A DNA stretch of 64,000 nt, from the NCBI GenBank assembly GCA_045599185.1, contig JAZRVO010000030.1:62001-126000 (forward strand), given 5' to 3'. The notes under the pieces were generated by a model that saw nothing but the letters and a program-made list of their open reading frames with translations, was not told where the DNA came from and ran no database searches. The position numbers and the translations under genes are program-made. Positions 15,505-25,300 of the stretch are shown here, in pieces. Every line of letters begins with the position of its first letter. The stretch's first letter is position 1. This DNA comes from UBA1240 sp045599185. GTDB taxonomy: Bacteria > Spirochaetota > Spirochaetia > Treponematales > Treponemataceae.

Positions 15505-18453
15505 ATGGTGAAAAACATGAAAAAAATTTTGGTAGTTGTTTTGCTTCTGGCAGCGCTTGCTGCCGGTGGTTTGTGGTTTTATTTTTTTGAAAAAGAACCG
15601 TTGATGTCGCTAAAATACCCGGATGAAGCGGAAGCGGTTGTTTCCCAGCAGTCAGATGGAAATGACGGCGAAGCGCAGGCTGAAAATGCCGCTGCCGAAA
15701 TTATTCAAATTGAAACATTTGAAGCAAAGCCAAACGCGGCAACAGCCCACGAAAAATATTTAGACGAACCGCTTGATTTTAAAGCTTTTCCGCAAAATAT
15801 AGAAATGCACGAAAGCACCGCAGTCGCTGCAAGCGACACCTGCCAGTTTTTTGAAATTGAATCCATAAACAGTCCGGAAGATTTAAAACTGCTGAAAGAC
15901 GGAATAAAAATACCGGCAGGCACAATTTTAACCGTTACTGGCGGTGCTTTTCGCAACGTGCAGGCAGCGGCCGAAGACAACGGCACGTTCAGTTTTGAAA
16001 AAACTAAAAACTGGTTTTATCCGGTTGAATATGCAGGCAAAAGCGGCATAGTTTTTGCCGGAGATTTATGTGGCATTGACGAACCTGCCGAAGTAAACGA
16101 AATTCTTTCAATGCGCTACAGCCAGCCCGGCAGCCAGAATGCGGAAGATTTTGAAGGCTGGCAGAACGTGGGTGACTTTAAAAATTATCAGAAATTTGAC
16201 CAGTTTTACCCCTTTTGCGGTACCACGCCTTTGGACAGCGAATTGCAGAAAGCCCTGAAGAAAGACAGGCTTTCAATTAAGCCGGTTTCTTCTATTGAAT
16301 ATACAAATATTTTAAATGCAGCCAAAACCCCGGTTTTAGACCCCTTCCTTGAACTTTATTTAAGCCATTACAATTTGGAAAGCCGGAAAAGCGAAACAGC
16401 CCTGTTTTTTACGACGGATTTGTTTGCCCGCTTTGAAGAACTGCTGTACCAGAAAGTTCTTTTAACCCTTCAGGAAAAAGCCTTTCTGCCAAAAATTCTT
16501 CTGCTGTGCGACAGTTTTGTTGAACATTTAACCGGCGAAAGCGAAAACATTGTAGACAAGGCCGAATCGATTACGGAAACCGGCCACGATGCCATTACGA
16601 TAATCGTGCCCGACGAAATTACCCAGAAAGCACTTTTATATTTTCAAACTGGCCGGGCTTTAGGTGAATGCATAAGCGCAGAAAGTGCCAATTTGCTTTT
16701 TAACCGCAAAAGTGCTGGCGGTGTGCAGAAAGCAAAACGGTCAGAAGTTGCTTCTGTGCTGGAAGTGATTCTTGAAAATTATCCGGCGGCGGTAAAAGAA
16801 GAAGTTCTGCTTATTCTGTGCGCGGAAGGCAAAAACCCATCGCCGGTGTTTACTTTTGCAGACGGCACAAGTTACCGCCTTGATTATTCAGTTTTTGCCG
16901 TGCCCGAAAAATACAGCACAAGTGCAGGACTTGCGGCATATTACCGCATAAACAAATGGTTTTCTTCCATTAAATTCCCTGTTGCAGAAGAAAATCTTTT
17001 AAACACCCAAAACGAATTCAGCAGTTTTAACGATGAACACGACGAACAGAAACTGGCATTTAAAATGTCGCCGGTTGCCCTGTATATTGCAAACCTTGCT
17101 TTAAACGACCAGCCTTTAATGGAAAAATGGCAGCTGCTTTATTCGGCGCAAAATGCCCTTGCAGGCGAAGGTCAGAATCTTAGTTTTGCAGAAATTGCGC
17201 CGTTTTATTCGGCAAAAAGTGAAAAAGCTGCAAAAATATGGCTCAGCAAGCCTGCAAACATTGCAGAATTTGCCCTTAATGCCAGCCGAAAGTGTGCAAG
17301 CCCGGCTTTTGGCAGTTTGCAGAATGATTTCAAACTTTATGCACCGGAACAAGTTGAAGGGCAGGCTGAAAATGCTGAAGGCGAGGACGATTTAAACTAT
17401 TTGTTTGCCGCAAGTTTTGAAAACACGGTCAGTCCCTGCTGGTCTCTGTTTGCCGACACTTATGAACTTGAACAGTGGTTTTACAAAACTCTGGCACAAA
17501 TTCTGCCTGCAAGCGAAAGGCAGCCGGTTCTGCGCGAAAAAGTGGAACTGCTGGCTTCGCTGGATTCTTCCTTTGGTGCAGAAATTGCTGCCAATAAAAA
17601 AGAAATTGAAGTTTTGAAAAAATGTTTTGCCGCCCAGAATGATGATTTCTGGAATAAAAATTACCACGCGCTTTCGTTGAAGCAGGCAAAGGCTTTGGCA
17701 AATTTTGAACCGGGCAGCAAGTTTTATTTTACGGAAAGTTCGGTTTGGGGCAAAAAAGCGCTGCAAAGTGCGGCAGGTTTTAGCGCCCAAAGCCAGCATT
17801 TGCAGGGCGAAGTTTTTTACGCGCCCAAAAATGCAGAAAAAGCGGCTGTTTTTTGCGGCGAATTCCGCACAAAGGCATTGCCGCAAATGGTCAGCTACCT
17901 TGAACCGAATGTTGAATTTTTTACCGCGGCACGGCAGGCAACGGCTTACATGCACGCGGTTCTTGAAGCCTTTATTTTTGGCAGCGACCAGAAGCCGCTT
18001 TTAGACGCAGTGGTTTGTTTTGAAAACCTGCTTGAAAACGCCCAGCGCGTTGCCAAAACTGAAGTGCAGAACCAGCCTTTAAGCGAAGAAGATTTGAACT
18101 GGCTTGATTCAATTCCTTTTGAACTGGTAGAAATTTTGAACCTTTACAAAGGCGAAGGTGAAACTGAACGGAACGAAGAAACTTTAATGTGTCTGGAACC
18201 TTCTTTGTGCCGTCCGCTGGTTCAAAATTCTGCTGCCGCAGAAACAACCCGTTTTGCGGCTTTAGGCATTCCGGGGCGGCTTTATGTTGCCCTGAATGAT
18301 GAACAGGGCGGCAAGCGCATAGCCTGCGGTTATACTTTCAGCTATTTTGAATTTACTGAAAATAATCGTTCCGGCGATTTTGCCGCAAACTGGCAGAACA
18401 CGGTGCAAACTAACGGCAATTTGGAAAATTACAAACCATCATGGTGGAAGTAG
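15505..18453 (+). CDS. Large membrane-anchored DUF3160-like protein
   Basis: A 982-residue protein with one N-terminal hydrophobic segment (residues 6-28, KKILVVVLLLAALAAGGLWFYFF) and no lipobox Cys, so probably a periplasmic protein with an uncleaved anchor. An acidic Glu/Ala-rich linker covers about 45-75. The middle contains stretches resembling DUF3160 proteins of spirochaetes and other anaerobes, such as FLELYLSHYNLESRKSETALFFTTDLF and STSAGLAAYYRINKWFSSI; this match is from memory and only moderate. No catalytic motif is evident. ATG 15505 and ATG 15517 (MKKILVV) are both possible starts. It follows rnhA after 67 bases and precedes a repeat-rich gap. Confidence 0.7.
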   Translation: MVKNMKKILVVVLLLAALAAGGLWFYFFEKEPLMSLKYPDEAEAVVSQQSDGNDGEAQAENAAAEIIQIETFEAKPNAATAHEKYLDEPLDFKAFPQNIEMHESTAVAASDTCQFFEIESINSPEDLKLLKDGIKIPAGTILTVTGGAFRNVQAAAEDNGTFSFEKTKNWFYPVEYAGKSGIVFAGDLCGIDEPAEVNEILSMRYSQPGSQNAEDFEGWQNVGDFKNYQKFDQFYPFCGTTPLDSELQKALKKDRLSIKPVSSIEYTNILNAAKTPVLDPFLELYLSHYNLESRKSETALFFTTDLFARFEELLYQKVLLTLQEKAFLPKILLLCDSFVEHLTGESENIVDKAESITETGHDAITIIVPDEITQKALLYFQTGRALGECISAESANLLFNRKSAGGVQKAKRSEVASVLEVILENYPAAVKEEVLLILCAEGKNPSPVFTFADGTSYRLDYSVFAVPEKYSTSAGLAAYYRINKWFSSIKFPVAEENLLNTQNEFSSFNDEHDEQKLAFKMSPVALYIANLALNDQPLMEKWQLLYSAQNALAGEGQNLSFAEIAPFYSAKSEKAAKIWLSKPANIAEFALNASRKCASPAFGSLQNDFKLYAPEQVEGQAENAEGEDDLNYLFAASFENTVSPCWSLFADTYELEQWFYKTLAQILPASERQPVLREKVELLASLDSSFGAEIAANKKEIEVLKKCFAAQNDDFWNKNYHALSLKQAKALANFEPGSKFYFTESSVWGKKALQSAAGFSAQSQHLQGEVFYAPKNAEKAAVFCGEFRTKALPQMVSYLEPNVEFFTAARQATAYMHAVLEAFIFGSDQKPLLDAVVCFENLLENAQRVAKTEVQNQPLSEEDLNWLDSIPFELVEILNLYKGEGETERNEETLMCLEPSLCRPLVQNSAAAETTRFAALGIPGRLYVALNDEQGGKRIACGYTFSYFEFTENNRSGDFAANWQNTVQTNGNLENYKPSWWK

Positions 18454-18800
18454 CCTGTGCTATTTGTTCGGTCTCTAACTGTTACTTGGGGTAAGCACAG
18501 GGCGTAGTTTCGCAAAGCGAAACTGCGGTCTCTGTCGGCAATTTTTGTTTTGCGGCATTGGTCAGTAAGTGAATAGTGGCTTTTCGCTTGGTCTGCAACT
18601 TTTGCTTGAGTTTGTTATTCCGAACTGATTTCGGAATCCGTGCTTTTGCTGTTTACTTTGTTTCTAACTATTGCTTGATGTATACAAAAAAAACTAATTT
18701 TTGACTAGGCAAAAAACTACTCCCATTTTCCTGTATGTCATTCGGTATGGCAGATGCTGAACCAGGCTCAGCATGACCGTGGAATTGGCATTCCAAACAG
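18454..18800. repeat. Gap with diverged copies of the 196-bp repeat
   Basis: No gene is seen. It holds a perfect hairpin AGTTTCGC-AAA-GCGAAACT (18506-18524), a TTCCGAA/TTCGGAA palindrome (18619-18635), GATGCTGA/TCAGCATGAC (18753-18775), and between them text that aligns loosely with the tandem array at 43.6-44.2 kb (GCTTTTGCTGTTT, then TCTAAC, then CAAAAAACT). This is an older, single-copy version of that unit. It lies between two gene 3' ends (the DUF3160-like gene and uvrC). Confidence 0.6.
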
Positions 18801-18817
18801 ATTTTTGAATTGCTGTT

Positions 18818-20740
18818 TCAGTTGCCGAGTGCCTGGCTTGCAAGGCTTGCCAGGTTTGTTCCGCCGTCGCTTTTTTCTGTATTTGCCCGCGGATGACTTA
18901 CCGTAAGAATCTGTTTTTTCTGCCGTTCTTTATACAAAGCCTTTGCGCTGCTTAAAATTTCTTCTGCCTGTTCCTGGCTGCATCCTGCAACATTGTAAAG
19001 TTCTTCCGGTTCAGCAGCCACCAGATTTTCAAGATTCGTATATTTTTCAAGTAATTTTTTTGCACGCACCTTGCCTACATTTGGCAGCTCTTCAAAAATA
19101 AGGGTTGTATTTTCTTTGGTGCGCAGTGCCTGGTTACGGCTGGTTGCAAAACGGTGGGTTTCGTCGCGTACGCGCTGCAAAAGGCGCAGGGCATCGCTTC
19201 GGCGCGGCAAATGCAGCGGGGTAGAGCAGTGCGGCTTGTAAATTTCTTCGTCGCGCTTTGCAAGCCCGGCAATCGGAATATCAAGCCCCAGTTCGTCCAG
19301 CACACCCTGCACCGCGTTAACCTGCCCAATGCCGCCGTCTATCAAAATCAAATCCGGCATTTCGGCGTGTTCGCGCAAAAGGCGGCTGTAGCGGCGCATG
19401 GTCGCTTCCTGCATGGAAGCGAAGTCGTCAATTATGCCGTCGGTGGTTTTAAGGCGGAAAATGCGGTAATTCTTTTTGTCCGGGTTGCCGTTGTAAAAGC
19501 TTATCAAACTTGCTACAGGGAATTTGCCGCCGATATGGGCAATATCAAAACCTTCAATGCGCACAGGCAGGCTTGGCAGGCCAAGCACTTTCATCAGTTC
19601 TTCCATTGCCGGAATGTCGCCGCGTTCGCGCATGCGGCGGATAATGTCTTCCTTCGCATTCTGGCGGGCCATTTCCAGTGCGGCAAGGTGGCGTTTTGCG
19701 CTAGGCATGTCTTGTGTAACGGTTGAAATATCCGGCTGAATGCCCAAAGTCTGGGCAAAAAACTGCCGCGTCAGTTCAAGGCCTTCGCTGCTGCTTACAA
19801 AAATATGCGGCGGTATCTGGTCTTTTTCGGTGTAGTAGGCGCGAAGAAATTCTGGCAAAGTTTCATTTTCGTCATTCAGGGTTTTGCTTCTGAAAATGTC
19901 ACGGGCAATAAGCTTGCCGCCGCGCATTTTTAAAACCGTAAAGGTAACAAGCGGCCCTTCGGAATGGCTTGCAATGTAATCACGGGCTTCGGGGTCAAAA
20001 TCTTCTACCGCGTTCTGTTCTTTTAGGGTGCGTATGGCCGCAATGCCGTCGCGCAGGCGTGCAGCTTTTTCAAAATGAAGCTCGGCGGCGGCATTTTTCA
20101 TTTCTTTTTCAAGTTTTTTAATGGCTTCGCTGTCTTCTCCCTCAAGTAAGCGGGTAATTTCTTCGATAAATTGAGTATAGTCTGCTTGGCTGATTTTGCC
20201 GCAGCACGGCGCTGCGCACTGGTTTATGTGATAGTACATGCACGGTGTCCTGCGTTTTTGCAGGGTTTTGCAGTGGCGAATTTTGTAATGCTTGTAAAGA
20301 TTTTCTATGAAAGTGTCCAGCGCGGCTACATTTGGGTATGGCCCGAAATAATGGGAACCGTCCTGAACAATGCGGCGGGTTTTGTACACTTTGGGAAATT
20401 TTTCGTTGGTTATGCGCAGAACCGGATATGATTTTCCGTCTTTAAGACAGATGTTGTATCGCGGTGTGTGCTGTTTTATCAGGGTGTTTTCAAGCAGAAG
20501 GGCTTCGTATTCGTTTGATGTTGTAATATATTCAATTGAACGCGCCCGGGAAACCAGAATTCTGGTTTTTATGTCTTTGTTGCTTGCAAAATACGATGTA
20601 AGGCGGTTCTTAAGATTTTTGGCCTTTCCAACGTAGATGATTGTTGATTCTGCGTCGCGCCAGAGATAAACGCCGCTTGATTTTGGGGCTTTTAATGCTG
20701 TTTCATGTAATTGCTGGCGGTAATTTTCTGCTTCGTTCAT
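18818..20740 (-). CDS. uvrC: Excinuclease ABC subunit C
   Basis: A 640-residue nucleotide-excision-repair nuclease that makes both cuts around a lesion with UvrA and UvrB. In order: GIY-YIG nuclease (GVYLWRD ... IIYVGKAKNLKNRLTSYF, residues 20-50), the Cys cluster NQCAAPCCG, UVR domain with the UvrB-binding helix (ELHFEKAARLRDGI, about 210-235), the RNase H-like nuclease with FDIAHIGG and LILIDGGIGQVNAV, and a tandem helix-hairpin-helix (LPNVGKVRAKKLLEKY). Length is normal. ATG 20738-20740 is used; a TTG 12 bases upstream is less likely. No Shine-Dalgarno is visible. It is divergent from the LamG/FN3 gene across an 86-base gap that contains a 15-bp hairpin. Confidence 0.96.
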   Translation of the reverse strand: MNEAENYRQQLHETALKAPKSSGVYLWRDAESTIIYVGKAKNLKNRLTSYFASNKDIKTRILVSRARSIEYITTSNEYEALLLENTLIKQHTPRYNICLKDGKSYPVLRITNEKFPKVYKTRRIVQDGSHYFGPYPNVAALDTFIENLYKHYKIRHCKTLQKRRTPCMYYHINQCAAPCCGKISQADYTQFIEEITRLLEGEDSEAIKKLEKEMKNAAAELHFEKAARLRDGIAAIRTLKEQNAVEDFDPEARDYIASHSEGPLVTFTVLKMRGGKLIARDIFRSKTLNDENETLPEFLRAYYTEKDQIPPHIFVSSSEGLELTRQFFAQTLGIQPDISTVTQDMPSAKRHLAALEMARQNAKEDIIRRMRERGDIPAMEELMKVLGLPSLPVRIEGFDIAHIGGKFPVASLISFYNGNPDKKNYRIFRLKTTDGIIDDFASMQEATMRRYSRLLREHAEMPDLILIDGGIGQVNAVQGVLDELGLDIPIAGLAKRDEEIYKPHCSTPLHLPRRSDALRLLQRVRDETHRFATSRNQALRTKENTTLIFEELPNVGKVRAKKLLEKYTNLENLVAAEPEELYNVAGCSQEQAEEILSSAKALYKERQKKQILTVSHPRANTEKSDGGTNLASLASQALGN

Positions 20741-20760
20741 GATGATTAACAAGGTTTGCC

Positions 20761-20796
20761 TTGGAAATCTCGCAAAAACACTTGCAAGATTTCCAA
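20761..20796. promoter_or_regulatory. 15-bp inverted repeat between uvrC and the LamG/FN3 operon
   Basis: Arms 20761-20775 and 20782-20796 pair at 14 of 15 positions with a six-base loop. It sits in the 86-base divergent promoter gap, about 20 bases upstream of a -10-like box for the plus-strand gene. It has no T run fitting a terminator for any gene, so an operator or a mRNA 5' hairpin is more likely. Confidence 0.5.
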
Positions 20797-20826
20797 AAAT
20801 GGCTCTAGAATTCCTTTATAAACTAT

Positions 20827-22332
20827 ATGGTAAAAAAAATGCTTAGAAAACAAATACCTTTTTTTGTTGCAATTTGTCTACTGGTTGGCTGTGTCTGGGG
20901 CGCAAGTGCCCAGTCTCAGCAGATTGTGCTTGGCGGAAAATCGGGATGGAACAGTTTTTCGGTTATGGATTCTGTCGTTTTGGGCGGCGGTCGTTTCGGC
21001 TATGATGCGCTGGTTCTCGCAAGCGATTCTAGTACGGTTGGCGAATACACTGACGCGCTTATTTCCTTTGAAGACAATCAGTTTGTAGACCAGACCGGAC
21101 ATTATTCCGTTACTTCTGCCAACATGGATTTTACGGACCTTGCAATTATGGGCAAAGGCGCAGGCGTTAACCGCGGCGTGCTTAATTCGGGCATAAAGCT
21201 GAACGGCGATGCCAGCACCATTTTTGGCAAAAGCGGTTTAACCGGTTCTTTTTTAATTGAATTCTGGCTTTACCCTTCGCTGGTAGAAAACGGCGAAACA
21301 ATTTTTAACTGGCGTTCGTCGCGCAACGTGGCAAGCTATCCACTGTATCAGGTTATCCGCGCAGACATTTACAGCAACCGTGTTGAATGGGTTTTTGACA
21401 ACGTGTTTGGCGCCGGCACTGAAGTTTTAAGCGAAATTGTACTGATGAGTGCCGATACAATCATTCCGCGCAAATGGTCGTATCACAGCCTTTCCTACGA
21501 TGACGAAACAGGGCTTTTGGAATACCGCATTGACGGACACATTCAGGCCTTAAAATACGTAACTTCAAACGGCCGAGAAAACGGCGAAGTGCGCAATGCA
21601 ATTTTGGGTGTGCCTGCCGGTATTGAACTGTGTTCAAAATTCAACGGCTGCATTGATGATTTTTCTATTACGCGCCAGCCTTACAGCGAAAACCGCAGGC
21701 ATTTGTACAAGCCGCAGGGCGGCCGGTACGAAAGCAACCCGCTGGAAACGAGCGGCTTTAATTCAAGCCTGACAAGCCTTGACGCGATTTACAGCGAACC
21801 GGCGCAGACTGACGTGGCTTTTTACGTGCGCAGCGGCGACAATTTTTATGAATGGAATGACAATTATCCGGAATGGACGCCTGTTCTGCCCGGCGAACGA
21901 ATCCGCAATATCAGCGGAAAATATTTTCAGGTTGCGGCGGAACTGTATCCGGACGGCGATTTGGAAACTTCGCCTTCAGTAAGCCAGATTACGCTGAATT
22001 ATAACGAAACCGTTCCGCCTCTTCCGCCGGCAAGCATAAGGGCAAAACCGGGCAACGGATACGTGGATTTGTCATGGTCTGCATCGGTTGATTTTTCGGT
22101 AGGCGGATACTTGATTTACTACGGTGAACGCCCGGGCGAATATCTGGGCACTGTAGCTGTTGAAGGCGTTTCTCCAATTGATGTTGGTGACGTACTTTCT
22201 TTCAGATTAAACGGATTGCAAAATGGTAGAATATATTACTTTACTGTGGTGGCATACTCTGGCCTGGACACGCGTATAATTGGTGCCTTGTCAAAAGAAG
22301 TTTATGCACGACCACTAAGGAAGACTAAATGA
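20827..22332 (+). CDS. Exported LamG-like / fibronectin type III protein
   Basis: A 501-residue exported protein. The signal region RKQIPFFVAICLLVGCVWGASAQ allows either signal peptidase I cleavage after ASA or lipidation at Cys (LVGC); both are possible. Residues 110-300 look like a concanavalin-A/LamG jelly roll (SFLIEFWLYPSLVENGETIFNWRS, IPRKWSYHSLSYDDETGLLEYRIDG, FNGCIDDFSITRQP). Residues about 400-495 are a fibronectin type III domain (PPASIRAKPGNGYVDLSWSAS ... LQNGRIYYFTVVAYS). It is probably a surface or periplasmic binding or structural protein. Its stop overlaps the next gene's start in ATGA, so it is translationally coupled to the TPR protein. A -10-like TTTATA lies six bases before the ATG. 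Confidence 0.82.
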   Translation: MVKKMLRKQIPFFVAICLLVGCVWGASAQSQQIVLGGKSGWNSFSVMDSVVLGGGRFGYDALVLASDSSTVGEYTDALISFEDNQFVDQTGHYSVTSANMDFTDLAIMGKGAGVNRGVLNSGIKLNGDASTIFGKSGLTGSFLIEFWLYPSLVENGETIFNWRSSRNVASYPLYQVIRADIYSNRVEWVFDNVFGAGTEVLSEIVLMSADTIIPRKWSYHSLSYDDETGLLEYRIDGHIQALKYVTSNGRENGEVRNAILGVPAGIELCSKFNGCIDDFSITRQPYSENRRHLYKPQGGRYESNPLETSGFNSSLTSLDAIYSEPAQTDVAFYVRSGDNFYEWNDNYPEWTPVLPGERIRNISGKYFQVAAELYPDGDLETSPSVSQITLNYNETVPPLPPASIRAKPGNGYVDLSWSASVDFSVGGYLIYYGERPGEYLGTVAVEGVSPIDVGDVLSFRLNGLQNGRIYYFTVVAYSGLDTRIIGALSKEVYARPLRKTK

Positions 22333-25300
22333 GCGAACTGACTTTTGATGTGCAAATTGAACGTGCTTCTGCCGCTTGCATTGCTCACGATTACGATTTG
22401 GCAACGAAAATTCTTGAAAACTGCTTAAAATCCGACCCTGAAAACATAAAGGTTTTAAGTGAATTGGGCAGAGTTTACGTTAGTGCCGGAAATGATAACC
22501 AGGCGCTGAAATATTATGGCCGCGTTTACGAACTTGACGACCAGAACTTTAACGCCATGAACAATCTGGGAAGTATTTTCAGGCGTTTGAATAAAAACGA
22601 ACAGTCTGTAGAAATTCTTAACAAGGCTTTTGACGTTGCACCAAAGCCTGTTCTTGTTCACTACAACCTTGGCCAGACATACAAGGCCATGAACCGTTAC
22701 GAAGATGCCATTGCTGAATTTCAGGCGGTTCTGGACGAAACGCCGCAGGACGTTCTGGCACACAATCATCTGGGCTGCATTTACGCCGCAATGGGCGACC
22801 ACGAATCTGCACTTAACATGTTCGGCCGCGCCCTTCTAATCGATTCCAACCATCCTATTTTACATTTCAACGCTGCCGTAAGTTACGAAGCCATTGGGCG
22901 TTACAATGACGCAGCCGAAGCCTACGAAAACGCATTGCGCAAAAAACCGGGCTGGACAGAAGCCATGCAAAGCTATTCTGAACTTTTGCAGCACATGGGC
23001 AAAAACGATCAGGCAGAAACTTTGCTGCGTCAGGCAATTAGCCGCACTTACAAAAACCCGGATTTGCATTCTTCACTTGGCGACCTGCTTTTTGAAGGCG
23101 AAAAAATTGACGATGCCGACGGCGAATACGATGTTGCCCTTTCAATTAAGAAAGACCATATAAAGGCAATTGGCGGCAAGGTAAACGTACTGGAAAAGAA
23201 AGGCAGAAGCGACGAAGCCTATGACCTTTTGATGAAAATGGAACAGCTTGTGCCGGAAGACGCAAATGTTTCGATGCGCTGTGCAGAACTTTTGATGAAC
23301 ATGAAAAATTATGACGAAGCGTCAAAGCGTCTTCAGCGTGTTCTTGAGAAACAGCCGGAAAACCCTGATGCCCAGTGCCTTATGGGCGAATATCTTCTTG
23401 CAAAAGGCGAAGAAACCAGCGCCCACCAGTATTTTGAAAAAGCAATCAAGGCAAAGCCGGAAAATATTTCCCACCGTTTCAGCGCTGCAAAACGCCTGTA
23501 CGATTTGGGTAATTACGAAGCCGCCGAAGTGCAGATGCGCCATTACATTGCGGCACGTCCGGGCGATGTTTCTGCGTGGCTTTATTTAAGTACCCTGTAT
23601 ATAGAACTTGGTGAAAGCGAAAACGCCGTAAAGGTTTTGAAGAAAGTTCAAAGCCTTGACCCGTCTAATTCCGAACTGCTGAATGCGGCAAACCGCCTTA
23701 AAAATGCCTTTGCCGGTGACAGCCTTGTTGAAAACTTCGTTCAAAGCCTGCTGGGCAAAACCCAGGGCAATTCCAGCGACCTTGAAAACCTCAGCAACGC
23801 AATCAGCGCTTACGAACAGTCTGTGGAAAATTTGCCGGACGAAACAAGCGACGATTTTGAAAAGAACCTTCGCCTTTTGGGACAGACGGGCGAAGCTTAC
23901 GAAAGTTTAGGCGAAACTGTTGAATCGCCGGTAACTGAATACATGGACGAAGATTTGGATTTGACCGACGGCTATGATGAAATGATGCTTTCTGACCCGG
24001 ACGACAGGCCTGCAAGCATTGACGATATGGCAGAAGACGATTTTTCTGAATTTTCGGCCATTGAAGGCGATTTTGAAGATGACCCGACATTTGCTGATGA
24101 CGGATTTGACAATTTGCGTGATTCTTCTGCCGACGACGACATGCCTATTGATTTTGACGTGACGGAAGAAGATTTTAACAAAACCGATGATGACGGTTTT
24201 GAATCGCTTGTTCTGGGCGAAGGCGATGACGTGCCGATTGACATTGATCCGGCAGAAAGCAAGGAACGTTTTGACCCTGAAAGAGCCGTTGGTGGCCGTG
24301 GCGGCAATAATGACGATTTTGAAGAGGAAGAGGTTTACGATTTGGACAGAAATCAGGTTGTTCCGCCTAATCAGAATCAGCCGCAGTTCCCACCTCAGCC
24401 ACAGCCGCCGCAACCGCAGCCGCAAATGGAACAGTCCGTTCCGCCGCAGATGCCGCCAATGCCGCAGCCGCAGATTATTTATCAGCAGGTGCCGGTACCT
24501 CAGTACCGCCCTGATCCGCTGGCGAATCTTCCGCTGCCGCCAATGCCAAAACCGGCACCAGACCCGGCACTTGATAACCTTCGCCTTGATGCTGAACTGA
24601 ACCAGAAACTTGACGAGCAGATGATGAAGCTTGCCGCCGAAGCACAGGCTAAGGCCGATTTTGACCACGAAGCTGCAAATGCCAAACGCAAGGAAATGCA
24701 GGACACCATTCGCCGGGCACTGGAAAAACTGCGCGAGCAGAGCGAAGAATCCGCAGACCCGAAACAGGAATCGATTGCAGACATGTTCAGTTACATGCGC
24801 GGTTTGTGCAATTATTTGCCGCAGCCCAAAAAAGCCCTTTTCATGTCAAGCGAAGAACGCGTTCAGCTTGAATACGTTATCAACAAGCTTAAAAACAAGC
24901 CGGGTTTATTGAATGAATCTACCGCGGTTGTAAAAGCCGTTGAAGAAACCGGCGAAGATTCTGCTGATTTTGTAAAGCGCCTTGAAAACAAGGAGCCCCA
25001 TAATGCCGCGCTTTCAGCAACGGAAATTAGTGATGCAATCCTTCACTTGCAGGACATTGCCCTTGCCAACATGCAGGACAAGGATTTGGTAACTGCATTG
25101 CAGTCGAAAGTGCGCAAGGTGCTTACGCGCTGCGATGAAGAAAACGTTGACTGGCAGGGCGAAAATGCTGAACAGGGCGCAACGGCTGAAAATGCAGCCG
25201 AAACTGCAACTGCCGTAAGCGCAGAACCGGCAGAAACTGCTGAAGCTGGCGAAGCATTTGAAACCACAATAGAAGAAACCGTTGAAACAGAAATTGCAGA

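Noticed and set aside
23907..24668. 253-codon minus-strand frame inside the TPR gene
   Set aside because: Shadow of the acidic and Pro/Gln-rich region of the TPR protein; the low-complexity composition keeps the opposite strand free of stops.
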